Source of the DNA: Actinobacteria bacterium UBA2279
GTDB lineage: Bacteria; Actinomycetota; Coriobacteriia; Anaerosomatales; Anaerosomataceae
Direction: 5' to 3'
Assembly: GCA_002347365.1 (NCBI GenBank)
Contig: DDWT01000028.1
Coordinates: 111,252 to 170,349 of the forward strand
Length of the DNA stretch: 59,098 nt
In this document: positions 7,884 to 17,566 of the stretch, in pieces
How the letters are laid out: every line of letters starts with the position of its first letter
How positions within the stretch are numbered: the first letter of the stretch is position 1
Notes under the pieces: generated by a model
Database searches by the model: none
Told to the model about the DNA's origin: nothing
Seen by the model: the letters and a program-made list of their open reading frames with translations, nothing else
Program-made: the position numbers and the translations under genes

Positions 7884-9626
7884 GTGCCGAGGGAGCTCGA
7901 CTCCGTAGAACTCAGGGGTCTGCGCAGCAAAGGACGATTGCTCAACGCATTCGTGTTCCTGGCTTTCTGTCTCCTCGTAGCCGGGATCACCTTCTTCATC
8001 TTGCAGCAGATGCTGCACACCGAGGTTGCGCGCGTCGAGGACGACCTCGTCTGGACCGCTCGCGAGACGGCCTGGGACATCGGGCAGGTCTTGCAGGAGC
8101 GCAAGCTCGATGCAGTTGCGACGGCCTCGCAGAAGGGTCTCGCCAAGCGTGTCATCGACTACGAAACTGGCCTGGACCCGCTGGCAGGGGCGTTTGTTCA
8201 AGACAGGTTGGACGTCGACCGGCGGCTCCATGGATACGAAGCAGTCGTCGTGTTCAGTGGTTCGGGCGATGCGCTCATGTGGTCCGGTCGACTCCCGACC
8301 GAGCAAGACGCGATAGTCGATCATGTCAGGACTGCGGCATCCGATGGTGGGGCAGTCCTCGTTGAAGCCAAACCAGATGAGTCCGGGTGGGACGTGTGGT
8401 GGCTGCATGCGATGCCGCCGCTCCCGGGGGAGACTTTGGTGATAGGCGAGTGCATCGACATCGCACCGACGATTCGAGAGGTCATAGATCGTCATGAGTC
8501 CGCGTTTTCAGGCGGTGAGCTCGTGGTCATCGATCAGGAGCATGAGGATCAGATCAGATCACTGTGTTCTGAAGACGACCTCTCCGTATCGGGATCTGAC
8601 GAGTGTAGAGGGATGCGTATGTTGGCGCTGGGGTCCCTCATCGGGAACGAACCGGCGATCGTCCGCGGTACGGACTGCGACAGCGGCGAGGCGGTGGGAG
8701 CGGTCGTGGTGGTTCCCGGGACCGACTGGCGCGTCATGGCGAAGATGCCGGAGTCTGCAGCGATGGATGCTGTGAGAGGGTCACACACTCTTGCGCTCGG
8801 CGTGAACCTCATGATATTCGCGATAGCCGGTACGACCATGATCTCGCTGCAACGTGGGCGGGAGCGGCGAGCGGAGCAGGCGCACTCCCTGGTCGAGATC
8901 CGAAACGCGCTCGACTCTCAAGACAGGTTCCTCGCCAACATGAGCCACGAACTCCGCACTCCCTTGAACTCGATCATGGGGTTCACGTCGATCATGCTCG
9001 GTGGCATGACCGGTCCGCTCAATGATGAGCAGCGCAAGCAGCTTGGCATGGTGGATGAATCCTCGAAGCGACTACTCGCGCTCGTGAACGACGTGCTCGA
9101 CCTGTCCAGGTTGAAAGCGGGCAAGCAGCCTGTGACCGTGAGTGAGTTCACCGCTGCTGAAGTGGTGGCGGATGCATGTGGGATCATGCATCCCCTGACA
9201 GCACTAAGGCAGCTCGAGTGCGGCTTCACGTTGCCGGACGAGGAGATCGTGCTGAACACTGACCGAGAGATGGTCGAGCGGGTCGTGCTCAATCTCATGT
9301 CCAACGCGATCAAGTTCACGGACGAGGGATACATGTCCCTGGACGTCGCCTATGAAGCGACTTCGGACACGGTCAGCTTCGTGGTGCGGGACAGCGGCTG
9401 TGGTATCTCTGACCCCGAGCTGGCCCGGGTCATGGAGGAGTTCACGCAGGTCGTGGAGCCTTCGGGATTCAAGCCCGTCGGGACTGGTCTTGGATTGGCG
9501 ATCAGCCGTCGTATGGCCGAAGCGCTTGGCGGTTCCCTGATGGCCGTGAGCAAGGTCGGCGTGGGATCCACATTCACATTCACGATTCCGCGCTGCTATC
9601 AGGGAGACGGCGAAGCTGTTCTGTAG
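7884..9626 (+). CDS. Membrane sensor histidine kinase with extracytoplasmic sensor domain
   Basis: The protein has 580 residues. TM1 spans about 20-42 and TM2 about 304-324, bracketing a roughly 260-residue extracytoplasmic sensor of the Cache or CHASE type. A HisKA domain follows with NMSHELRTP (phospho-acceptor His near 355), then an HATPase domain with NLMSNAIKF, DSGCGIS and GTGLGLAIS. No receiver domain is fused and no response regulator lies beside it, so it is an orphan here. The GTG start at 7884 follows AAGGGGAG at good spacing. The sensor contains several Cys residues (for example LCSEDD and SDECRG), which may form a disulfide. Confidence 0.93.
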   Translation: MPRELDSVELRGLRSKGRLLNAFVFLAFCLLVAGITFFILQQMLHTEVARVEDDLVWTARETAWDIGQVLQERKLDAVATASQKGLAKRVIDYETGLDPLAGAFVQDRLDVDRRLHGYEAVVVFSGSGDALMWSGRLPTEQDAIVDHVRTAASDGGAVLVEAKPDESGWDVWWLHAMPPLPGETLVIGECIDIAPTIREVIDRHESAFSGGELVVIDQEHEDQIRSLCSEDDLSVSGSDECRGMRMLALGSLIGNEPAIVRGTDCDSGEAVGAVVVVPGTDWRVMAKMPESAAMDAVRGSHTLALGVNLMIFAIAGTTMISLQRGRERRAEQAHSLVEIRNALDSQDRFLANMSHELRTPLNSIMGFTSIMLGGMTGPLNDEQRKQLGMVDESSKRLLALVNDVLDLSRLKAGKQPVTVSEFTAAEVVADACGIMHPLTALRQLECGFTLPDEEIVLNTDREMVERVVLNLMSNAIKFTDEGYMSLDVAYEATSDTVSFVVRDSGCGISDPELARVMEEFTQVVEPSGFKPVGTGLGLAISRRMAEALGGSLMAVSKVGVGSTFTFTIPRCYQGDGEAVL

Positions 9627-9637
9627 GCCGCGAACGA

Positions 9638-9673
9638 CGACCGCCGCAACGCACGGGGGCGTCGCGGCGGTCG
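9638..9673. terminator. Strong hairpin between convergent genes, possible bidirectional terminator
   Basis: Arms of 15 bases (9638-9652 and 9659-9673) pair with a single mismatch around a six-base loop. The hairpin sits in the short gap between the stop codons of the histidine kinase and the surface-protein gene. There is no clear T tract on either side, so an intrinsic-terminator role is probable by position only. Confidence 0.6.
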
Positions 9674-9697
9674 CGGAGAACGCAGTGATCGAGCGGT

Positions 9698-12600
9698 CTA
9701 GCGCAGGGCGTCCCGGATCCTGGCGATGGTCGCGTCCGATATCACTGCGGGCCCCCCGAACACACGACACTTGTCGACGCTGAGTCGCGCGTCGTGCAGG
9801 ACGGTCGATGTTGCCGAGGGCAGGCTGTCCTTCATCGTGAGCAGCATGACGCCGCCGTCCAGACCGACGGTGCAACCGCCTGCGAGCGCATCGGGTAAAG
9901 ACGCGGTGATGCCGATGATCGAGTACGAGAGCCACCCGCGGCTCACGGCCTCCCGGCTGATCGCCGCGGCGGTGGCGTACCGGTCGGGTCCGGACCACCG
10001 CTCTGCGGCAAGCTGAAGACGAACGCGCTCCGAGACGACCGCTGTGCCTCCGGCGACATAGACCTTCTTGGGGCGAAGCTCATTCAGGACGGCCTGCGTG
10101 TCGACTGGAATCGCATCAGCACTCACCAGCAGGATCGGGGCACCCTTTGCTGCTGAGAGCGGGCTGAGCGACAACGCATCCACGAAGCTCTTGGGATTGG
10201 CGCCGTTGGCAACCAGTGCGAATTCGGCCATCTCGTTGCCGCGCACGCGCTTCATCTCGCGTGCGACCGCTGCAGCTGTCGCGTATCGATTGACGCCCGC
10301 GGTGCGCGTGGTCTCCACTACGCCCGGTATCGAACGCAGCATGCGCTCGCAATCCGCAGATACCGCTGATGTTCCCCCGACGATGTGCAAGCGTACGCCG
10401 TCGGGCATCGCGTTGATCGCGTCCGCGACCTGGTCGGGGACGGAGGTGCCACGTACGAGAAGCAGGGGAGCGCGGTACGTCCACGCAAGACCGGCAGCGG
10501 AGAGTGGATCCGGCGTCGAGCGATCCTCGCCGCTGGAGATGATCACGTCAGTGACGCCGGTCCAGCCGGGGAAGGTGTTCTTGGCGACTGCGAGGGCGGT
10601 CGTGTAGCGTGTGTCGCCGCTGAGGCGCACCGGGGTGGGTACCGCGCCGACCCAGCACGACACAGGGGTATTCTGACCGGACTCCAGGATGATAGGAGTG
10701 GATGTCTCCAGCCGGTCTGAATCGTTGAAGAACTCGTTTTGATAGCCGGCAGGGCAGACTATCTCGGCACGGTACTCACCTTGAAGCAGGCCTTCGAACC
10801 AGAACAGTCCGTCGATCTCCGTTGTCGTGCTTGCGGTCACCTGCCATTTCGCAGTCTGCCTGTTGAAGCGGTAGAGGTTGATCTTCGCACCGCCCAGACC
10901 ATGACCGTTCTCATCCACCCGAACGAGTCCCTGGATGCCACAGCTGCGGCCAAGGTCGCAGTTCACGGTGACCGGTCTATCCGTCAGGACGATGTTGGTC
11001 GCGCCGTCCAGCGTCGGCCATCCCGAGTAGTACTCGGAGGCCAGACCACTATTCGGCCCCGCGATGAAGCCGAGACGGTAGGTCCCTGCCGAGAGGCTGT
11101 CGAAGTTGAACGTGCCGTCCACGCCGTTGCTGACGACGCCCTGGCTGACCCAGCCGGTAGAACCGAGTTTGTAGAGGCATACATTGGCGTCGACACTCAC
11201 GCTCTCACCCTCAGCCGTCAGGGTTCCGTTGATCCCAAGTCGCGCCCTCAGGGAGCCGTTGATGTTGGCGGTGGTGATCCCGCTCGTCACGGTGATGTTC
11301 GTGCCGACGTAGAACTCCATCGTCTCCTGAGGCGTGATGCCGTTGTACGTCTGCATCCCCCAGACCCGTGCAGGATCACTGAAGACGACGTGATAGGTTC
11401 CCGGGTAGAGGCCGCTCAGGGAGTAGGTGCCGTCAGCAGCTGTGATCGCCGTGGGCAGCAAGGGCAGTGGTGACGTGGGTGAGAGCATGTAGCCGGCCTG
11501 AACGGTGATACCGCTCAGCGGCAGCCCTGTCACTGTCGAGACGACCTTTCCGCTGATGCGTCCCGCCCGTCTCAGGGAGGTGTTGGCGGTCGTCAACACG
11601 TCGTCTGTGACGGTGACGCGACAGGCTAGGTCCTCCTGGTACACGTTCGCAGGATAGAACTGACTCGCATAGACGCCGTGGGAGTCGGAGAACTTGATGA
11701 CGTATGTGCCTGCGGTGATGTTCTCGAACAGGTAGGCACCGTTGGCTCCGGTGGTTGTCGAGGCGAGCGCATGGCCGACGTCGAAGGCGGAATACAGTGT
11801 CACGCTGATGCCGGGAAGAGCTGATGCCGACTGCACGTCGCGCACCACTCCCGTGATGGCCCCCTTGCTCCCGATGAGGCGAGCGGTGATGGTCGTCGTC
11901 GTTCCGTCTGCCACCGCTACGGTCGTCGCGGCGCTCAGAGTGGCCTTCTGGTCGTAGTACTGGTCGGAGAAGACCTCTTCAGGGTCATTGAAACCGACCC
12001 TGTAGTCGCCTGCATACAGGCGCGGGAACTCGAAGCGGCCGGATGCATCGGCGGTGGCAGTGTCCCACCCCAGCCACTCCGATCCGTCCCAGGAGTAGAG
12101 CGTGACCTCAACACCGGAAACCGGGGTGCCGAGCAGCTTCGAGGTGGTCGTGCCGCTGATGCCGCCCCGGCGGGTCAGTGCGGCGTTGACTCCGGAGCGC
12201 ACGCTCTCTGCGGCAACGGTCACATCCATAGCCGAGTAGACGTCGGTCTTGATGTCGTCGTAGAACTCGCCGGCGTACTCCTCGCTAGTGTCCCAGAACT
12301 CGATCCGGTACGTGCCGCCTTCGAGGCCCCCGATCCGGTACGTGCCGTCATCCGAGGTCGAGTCCCATGCGACCGGCCGCCAGTCCTCCCAATCGACGTC
12401 GTAGGCGTAGGCCGCCACTTCGATGGAGTCGAGAGCCGCGCCGCCGACATCAGCTGTGACGGTCCCGCCGATGTGGCTGGCGCGCGGGAGCGCAAAGGTC
12501 ACTCCGCTGCGCGTCTCGCTCGCACTCAGGATGATCGAGATGCCGTCCTCGGCTCGTGACGCGGACGGGAAGAAGCGCTGGACGTAGTCGCCGTCTGCAT

Positions 12601-13498
12601 CGCGGGCGCTGATGCGATACGTTCCTGCACTCAGGCCGCCGATGTCGTAGATGCCGTTCTCGTCCGCTTCTGCCCAGGCGATCTCTTCCCACTCCATGTA
12701 GTCGTTGTCGTACGACCAGGCGCTGACCTCTGCGTAGGGGATGCCCGTCCCATCCGCATCGTTCACCGAACCTGTGATGTGGGCCGCAGTGCTCAGCACG
12801 ACGTCCCGATCTGAGGACGTCACCCCGGCGGTCACGGCTATGTTGGTCGCGGCGTCCAGCGTCGCGGCGTTCTCGAAGAAGAGAGGGGCGTATCGGCCTT
12901 CAGGGTCCCAGAACTCCAGACGGTAGGTGCCGGTAGGAAGACCACCTACACAGTAGCTGCCGTCGCTCTCCACCACTCCGGCGCCCAGCGGCATCCAGTC
13001 TTCCCATTCGGAGTCGTAGAGCCATGCAGTCACCCACACGCCTTCAGTCACACCATCGTCTGCGGCAGACACGGTTCCCGAGATGCGGCCGGCCGTCGCC
13101 AGAGCGGCGTCAACGCCGGTCACCGCCGTGGTCGAGACGACAATCACATCGCCCTCGTCGGACCACCCGTGGTCGTCAAAGGTCTCAGGCAGATACTCAC
13201 CGTCCGCGTCTTCAAACATCAGCATGTAGTCGCCGGGTTCCAGCTCGCTGAACAGGTAGTCGCCGTTTCCGTCTGTCTCGGTCCACCACACATCGATGAT
13301 GTCCTCGCCGGCGGCGTCGAGTTGGACAAGGGTGACATCGATTCCGGGCAGTGCTGCGCCGGTGTAGTCGGCGGTCACGTTCCCGGAGATACTGCCCGTG
13401 GCTGCGAGAGCAGGTGTGGCAAGCAGCAGTGTGGAGATGGTGAGAATGAGTACGACGGCTGCGCGTCGGGCGCAACGTACACCAAGGTCTGACCGCAT
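9698..13498 (-). CDS. Large secreted surface protein: about nine beta-sandwich repeats plus three cell-wall-binding repeat 2 domains
   Basis: The protein has 1266 residues. A signal peptide (about 1-32, ending ATPALAA) is followed by about nine repeats of 85-100 residues. Each opens with a motif like G-I-S/T-G-x-V, contains GTY or GDY-R-x-x-F, and resembles CarboxypepD_reg/CnaB-like beta-sandwich modules. Residues about 960-1266 hold three CWB2 (PF04122) units, each with DRYATA- or DTRYTTA-type motifs and a VVGG/VAGG/VFGG-type end. CWB2 triplets anchor proteins noncovalently to anionic wall polymers in clostridia. The ATG at 13498 has a GGGGAGGGG site. A stalk-like adhesin or S-layer-associated protein is the inference. 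Confidence 0.92.
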   Translation of the reverse strand: MRSDLGVRCARRAAVVLILTISTLLLATPALAATGSISGNVTADYTGAALPGIDVTLVQLDAAGEDIIDVWWTETDGNGDYLFSELEPGDYMLMFEDADGEYLPETFDDHGWSDEGDVIVVSTTAVTGVDAALATAGRISGTVSAADDGVTEGVWVTAWLYDSEWEDWMPLGAGVVESDGSYCVGGLPTGTYRLEFWDPEGRYAPLFFENAATLDAATNIAVTAGVTSSDRDVVLSTAAHITGSVNDADGTGIPYAEVSAWSYDNDYMEWEEIAWAEADENGIYDIGGLSAGTYRISARDADGDYVQRFFPSASRAEDGISIILSASETRSGVTFALPRASHIGGTVTADVGGAALDSIEVAAYAYDVDWEDWRPVAWDSTSDDGTYRIGGLEGGTYRIEFWDTSEEYAGEFYDDIKTDVYSAMDVTVAAESVRSGVNAALTRRGGISGTTTSKLLGTPVSGVEVTLYSWDGSEWLGWDTATADASGRFEFPRLYAGDYRVGFNDPEEVFSDQYYDQKATLSAATTVAVADGTTTTITARLIGSKGAITGVVRDVQSASALPGISVTLYSAFDVGHALASTTTGANGAYLFENITAGTYVIKFSDSHGVYASQFYPANVYQEDLACRVTVTDDVLTTANTSLRRAGRISGKVVSTVTGLPLSGITVQAGYMLSPTSPLPLLPTAITAADGTYSLSGLYPGTYHVVFSDPARVWGMQTYNGITPQETMEFYVGTNITVTSGITTANINGSLRARLGINGTLTAEGESVSVDANVCLYKLGSTGWVSQGVVSNGVDGTFNFDSLSAGTYRLGFIAGPNSGLASEYYSGWPTLDGATNIVLTDRPVTVNCDLGRSCGIQGLVRVDENGHGLGGAKINLYRFNRQTAKWQVTASTTTEIDGLFWFEGLLQGEYRAEIVCPAGYQNEFFNDSDRLETSTPIILESGQNTPVSCWVGAVPTPVRLSGDTRYTTALAVAKNTFPGWTGVTDVIISSGEDRSTPDPLSAAGLAWTYRAPLLLVRGTSVPDQVADAINAMPDGVRLHIVGGTSAVSADCERMLRSIPGVVETTRTAGVNRYATAAAVAREMKRVRGNEMAEFALVANGANPKSFVDALSLSPLSAAKGAPILLVSADAIPVDTQAVLNELRPKKVYVAGGTAVVSERVRLQLAAERWSGPDRYATAAAISREAVSRGWLSYSIIGITASLPDALAGGCTVGLDGGVMLLTMKDSLPSATSTVLHDARLSVDKCRVFGGPAVISDATIARIRDALR

Positions 13499-13576
13499 GA
13501 TCCCCTCCCCATGAGCGATACGGTACAGCGAGAAGTATCGAATAGCGCGAGACGCCCTACAAGTGGTTTCTGACTA

Positions 13577-13606
13577 TTCGGCACAAACGCACCCTCGGGT
13601 TATGAT
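13577..13606 (+). promoter_or_regulatory. Possible gatC promoter
   Basis: A TATGAT hexamer at 13601-13606 (five of six to the -10 consensus) lies 34 bases before the gatC ATG. The best -35 candidate, TTCGGC at 13577-13582, is weak, with an 18-base spacer. Confidence 0.35.
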
Positions 13607-13639
13607 GGTCTGCGTCCGTTCCACTCCCCAGGAGGCACC

Positions 13640-13942
13640 ATGGCTATCTCAGAGTCCGACGTACGCCACGTCGCGCTCTTGGCGCGTCTTGCATTGACCG
13701 ACGAGCAGGTCGGTCGGTTGCAGACAGAGCTCAACTCCATTCTCGGCCACATCGATGAGCTGCAAGGACTCGATCTGGCTGACGTCCAGCCGACCGCGCA
13801 CGCGCTCGAGGTCACCAACTCGATGCGCTCCGACGTCGTCAAGCCGTGTCTGCCGAGGGAGCTTGCGTTGCTCAACGCTCCCGAGTCGGAAAGTGGCGCC
13901 TTTGTGATCCCCGCTTTCGGCGGTACGGGGGAGGACGCATGA
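13640..13942 (+). CDS. gatC: Asp-tRNA(Asn)/Glu-tRNA(Gln) amidotransferase subunit C
   Basis: The 100-residue protein has the GatC pattern: VRHVALLARLALT at the N-terminus, LNSILGHIDEL, then PTAHAL and the MRSDVV segment. GatC stabilises GatA on GatB in the complex that amidates mischarged Glu-tRNA(Gln) or Asp-tRNA(Asn). An AGGAGG site lies in front of ATG 13640. Its stop overlaps the gatA start (ATGA), so translation is coupled. gatB lies further on, separated by a surface-protein gene. Confidence 0.95.
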   Translation: MAISESDVRHVALLARLALTDEQVGRLQTELNSILGHIDELQGLDLADVQPTAHALEVTNSMRSDVVKPCLPRELALLNAPESESGAFVIPAFGGTGEDA

Positions 13943-15411
13943 TCGACGTGAGCGCACTCTCGGCAACGCAGATCCGCGACGGCATCGCCGGCAAGCAGTT
14001 CTCGGCCAAAGAGGTCGCCGATGCCGCCTTCGCGCGCATCGAGGCGCTCGAGCCGGGTATCCACGCGTTCAACCAGCTCACTCCTGAGCTGGCCGATGCG
14101 GCCGCTGCGCGCATCGACGCCATGGTCGCCGCAGGCGAAGATCTCCCGCCGCTCGCGGGTGTGCCCGCCGCCGTGAAAGACAACATGAATCTCGTGGGCA
14201 CCCGCACCACGTGCTCATCGAAGATCCTGGAGAACTACGAATCCGTCTACGACTGCACCGCCGTCCGGCGTCTGCTGGATGCGGGCGCTCTGCCTGTGGG
14301 CAAGTGCAACCTGGACGAGTTCGCGTTCGGCTCGAGCACCGAGAACTCGGCGTTCGGCGTGACGCACAACCCCTGGGACCTGGAGCGGGTACCGGGAGGC
14401 AGCTCGGGCGGCAGCGCCGCGGCGGTGGCCGCACGCATGGCGACCGTGTCGCTGGGCAGCGACACCGGCGGGTCGATCCGCCAGCCGGGCGCTCTGACCG
14501 GTACCGTTGCCACGAAGCCCACCTACGGACGAGTCAGCCGCTATGGCTGCGTCGCCTTCGCCAGCTCGCTCGACCAGATCGGCCCCTTCACACACAATGT
14601 GCGCGATGCGGCGATCGTGCTCAACGCCATCGCGGGCAAAGACGAGATGGACGCCACGAGCGTGACCGAGGCGGTGCCGGACTTCGCCGCCGGTCTTGAG
14701 GACGGCGTGAAGGGTCTGCGCGTGGGTATCGTGCGCGACATGCTTGAGCTCGATGGCCTCGCCCCCGAGATCAAGGCGAGTGTTGAAGCTGCTGCCGGCC
14801 GCTACGCCGCCCTGGGTGCTGAAGTCAGCGACGTGAACGTTCCGGCCGCGCGACACGGCCTGGCGGCGTACTACATCATCGGTCCTGCCGAGGCGAGCAG
14901 TAACCTCGCGCGCTTCGACGGTATTCGCTACGGCCACCGCGTGGACGACGCGACCGACGTGCTGGACCTCTACATGCGCTCGCGCGCCGAGGGCTTCGGT
15001 CCCGAGAGCATCCGCCGCATCATGCTGGGCACTTACGCGCTGTCGGCGGGCTACTACGACGCCTACTACGGTCAGGCCCAGAAGGCGCGCACGCTGATCA
15101 TCGAGGACTTCGCCAAGGCCTTCGAGGACTACGACGTGCTGATCACGCCGACGAGCCCGGAGGTCGCCTTCAAGATCGGCGAAAAGTCGACCGAGCCGCT
15201 AGCGATGTACCTCTCCGACGTCTTCACGATCCCGCTGAACCTCGCAGGTCTTCCCGGCGTGAGCATGCCGTGCGGCCTGTCCGAGGGGCTCCCCATAGGC
15301 CTCCAGGTCATCGGCCGGCACTTCGACGAGGCCACGATGCTTCGCGCAGCCGCTGCGCTTGAGGCTGACCTCGCGCTCGACGTGACGCCCGCTCTCGCGA
15401 AGCGGGTGTAG
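13939..15411 (+). CDS. gatA: Asp-tRNA(Asn)/Glu-tRNA(Gln) amidotransferase subunit A (glutaminase)
   Basis: GatA releases ammonia from glutamine for the amidotransferase. The 490-residue protein has the amidase signature with its Ser-cisSer-Lys triad: Lys in AAVKDN (near 79), Ser in GGSSGGSAA (near 155) and Ser in DTGGSIRQPG (near 179). CNLDEFAFGSSTEN, typical of GatA, is also present. The start at ATG 13939 overlaps the gatC stop by four bases and avoids the longer upstream frame, which only reads gatC sequence out of frame. Confidence 0.97.
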   Translation: MIDVSALSATQIRDGIAGKQFSAKEVADAAFARIEALEPGIHAFNQLTPELADAAAARIDAMVAAGEDLPPLAGVPAAVKDNMNLVGTRTTCSSKILENYESVYDCTAVRRLLDAGALPVGKCNLDEFAFGSSTENSAFGVTHNPWDLERVPGGSSGGSAAAVAARMATVSLGSDTGGSIRQPGALTGTVATKPTYGRVSRYGCVAFASSLDQIGPFTHNVRDAAIVLNAIAGKDEMDATSVTEAVPDFAAGLEDGVKGLRVGIVRDMLELDGLAPEIKASVEAAAGRYAALGAEVSDVNVPAARHGLAAYYIIGPAEASSNLARFDGIRYGHRVDDATDVLDLYMRSRAEGFGPESIRRIMLGTYALSAGYYDAYYGQAQKARTLIIEDFAKAFEDYDVLITPTSPEVAFKIGEKSTEPLAMYLSDVFTIPLNLAGLPGVSMPCGLSEGLPIGLQVIGRHFDEATMLRAAAALEADLALDVTPALAKRV

Positions 15412-15497
15412 CCTCCAGACTCGTTAATCCTCGAACGGGTACATTTGTCCCATGGGGCATGTGTCCCGCGCAAGCGGGCGAGGAGTGAGGGGTCGAG

Positions 15498-17411
15498 ATG
15501 AGGACGAAGCTGCGCGCGTCGGCAATGGTACTGCTCACGATCGTGTTGCTGATGGGCGTGATGCCCGCCTCGGCGCTCGGCGCGGTGACGATGACCTGGG
15601 AGCGGAACTGGGGCTCATACGCGGATGCTGACGAACTTCTGTCCGGCCAGTTCCATTACCCCACGGATGTTGCTGCGGACAAGTGGGGCAACGTCTATGT
15701 CGCGGGTGGCGAGAGTGGCGACCATCGCATCCAGATGTTTTCGGCGAGTGGGGTGTTCCAGGAATCTGTAGGGACAGTGCTGTCTCCGTCCGCGCTGCTG
15801 GAGAATCCCTGCAACGTGACGGTCGATCGCTGGGGCCGGATCTATGTCACCGAGCGCGGCAACGGCTTTCGGGTCCACATCTTCAATCCCGAACTGTACA
15901 ACGATGCAGGCACATTCGATGGGAGCGGAGAGAGCGCGATCGGCACCACCGAGGGAATCGTCGCCGCGCTGGATGGGACGATCTATGTTCTCAACGGCGG
16001 TTCTGCGACCGGCGGTGAGATCATGCGGTGGAGCAGGCAAGGCGCCTATCTGAGCCAGTGGGCGATACCGGGCGAGTATGCGACCGGAATCGCCGCGGCC
16101 CAGGACGGCGATGTCTATGCGGTTACGGACCAGGACAACGCCGTGACGCAGGAGTGCGTGCTCAAGTACGACGCTTTCGGCGGTCCTCTCGGCGTCTGGG
16201 GAGGGCCTGGCGCTGCACAAGGCTTGTTCCTCCGGCCCTCTGGCGTGGGCACGGATCCGCTTGAGAACGTATATGTCGTCGAGTCACAAGGCGCCCGTGG
16301 GCAAGTGTTCGAGTCCGACGGAACCTACCAGACGGTGTTCGGATCGTCAGGTGTGGCCGCCGATCAATTCTGGGTTCCCTATGACATCGGCGTAGGTCTG
16401 GATCGCAACGTGTACGTTGTCGACAACTCCGCCAATCGTATCTCCAAGTGGAAGGCGTCGGTGCCCTCCACCGCGGTTTCCGTCGCAGGAGCCACGCGCT
16501 ACGAGACCGCCGTCGCTGCGTCGATCAAGGCCTATCCCGACGGCTGCGACTATGTGGTCATCGCGACCGGCGCGAACTGGCCGGACGCACTTGGCGGGGC
16601 GGCGCTTGCGGGCGCAGCGGACGCTCCACTGTTACTCACGGGCAAAGACTCGCTTCCCACGGTAGTCCGGGACGAGATCATCCGCCTGGACGCGCACTAC
16701 GCATACGTACTCGGTGGCAAGTCGGTCATCAGTGACACGGTGATCACCCAGCTGCAGAGCCTGACGATGATGACCAATCGTCTGTGGGGAGATAACCGCT
16801 ATCTGACGGCCAATGCGATCGCCGCCGAGACCGTCAGCCTGCTGGGCTCGGAGTATGACGGCACCGCGTTCGTCGCCACGGGCCAGAACTTCCCCGACGC
16901 ACTTGCGGCATCACCGATCTCGGCCTCCAACGGGTGGCCCATCTACCTGACGCCGACGGCGTCACTGGACGCCAACGTGCGAGCCGCCATGTTGGCCAAC
17001 GGCTCCAACCACGGCTACATCCTCGGCGGACCGAACGCCGTGAGCGCCTCTGTAGCGGCGGCCCTCGAGACGATGTCGCCGCTACCGCCCGGTGCGTTCA
17101 CGCGCATCGCCGGGAACGACCGCTACGAGACTGCGGCCAAGATCGCGCAGGAGGGCTTCGACGGGATGGGCATGCTGTGGTCTCGTCCCGCGATCGCGAT
17201 CGGCACCAACTTCCCCGATGCGCTTGCCGGTGGTGTTCTGCAGGGCAGCGACTACTCTGTGCTGCTGCTCACGCCTCCGACCGGTCTGAACGGGTTCACG
17301 GCCGCCAAGCTATCGGCGAACCGTGACTCGATCTACGAGATGCGCTTCCTGGGAGGCCCCACGGTGCTGCCGCAGGCCGTGCGCAACTCGGCCATGGCGC
17401 TGCTGCACTAA
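15498..17411 (+). CDS. Secreted NHL/beta-propeller protein with three cell-wall-binding repeat 2 domains
   Basis: The protein has 637 residues. A signal peptide (about 1-27) precedes a region (about 30-315) of NHL-like propeller blades with recurring VYV(A/V)(G/E)-type strands, such as WGNVYVAG, WGRIYVTE and LENVYVVE. Three CWB2 domains follow (about 325-635), with ATRYETA, NFPDALA and ILGG or FLGG motifs. It should be exported and held on a wall polymer; the propeller suggests protein or glycan binding. The ATG at 15498 has a GAGGAGTGAGGGG site. It sits between gatA and gatB and ends with its own terminator. It shares the CWB2 module, but not the repeat region, with the 1266-residue protein. 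Confidence 0.92.
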   Translation: MRTKLRASAMVLLTIVLLMGVMPASALGAVTMTWERNWGSYADADELLSGQFHYPTDVAADKWGNVYVAGGESGDHRIQMFSASGVFQESVGTVLSPSALLENPCNVTVDRWGRIYVTERGNGFRVHIFNPELYNDAGTFDGSGESAIGTTEGIVAALDGTIYVLNGGSATGGEIMRWSRQGAYLSQWAIPGEYATGIAAAQDGDVYAVTDQDNAVTQECVLKYDAFGGPLGVWGGPGAAQGLFLRPSGVGTDPLENVYVVESQGARGQVFESDGTYQTVFGSSGVAADQFWVPYDIGVGLDRNVYVVDNSANRISKWKASVPSTAVSVAGATRYETAVAASIKAYPDGCDYVVIATGANWPDALGGAALAGAADAPLLLTGKDSLPTVVRDEIIRLDAHYAYVLGGKSVISDTVITQLQSLTMMTNRLWGDNRYLTANAIAAETVSLLGSEYDGTAFVATGQNFPDALAASPISASNGWPIYLTPTASLDANVRAAMLANGSNHGYILGGPNAVSASVAAALETMSPLPPGAFTRIAGNDRYETAAKIAQEGFDGMGMLWSRPAIAIGTNFPDALAGGVLQGSDYSVLLLTPPTGLNGFTAAKLSANRDSIYEMRFLGGPTVLPQAVRNSAMALLH

Positions 17412-17434
17412 CGCCGACTACGTGAGTCGATGAG

Positions 17435-17470
17435 GGGCTGTGGGATGCGGATCCCGCAGCCCCTTCGTTG
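17435..17470 (+). terminator. Intrinsic terminator after the NHL/CWB2 gene
   Basis: A 13-bp stem with one G-T pair (17435-17447 with 17452-17464) closes a GCGG loop and is followed by a short T-rich stretch. It lies 24 bases after the stop codon and would separate the surface-protein gene from gatB. Confidence 0.75.
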
Positions 17471-17566
17471 TGCCGCCCCACGTGGTGCGTGATTCCAGTA
17501 GAATCGGTGGGTGCGCACTCCGGAGGGCGTGCGCGGAGAGTCTATGCATGGAGATAGGAGCACGAA

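Noticed and set aside
6771..8495. 574-residue minus-strand frame across both CPBP genes and the kinase start
   Set aside because: It spans three well-supported plus-strand genes and their intergenic regions, has no recognisable domain, and is rich in Arg/His/Gln as antisense frames here are.
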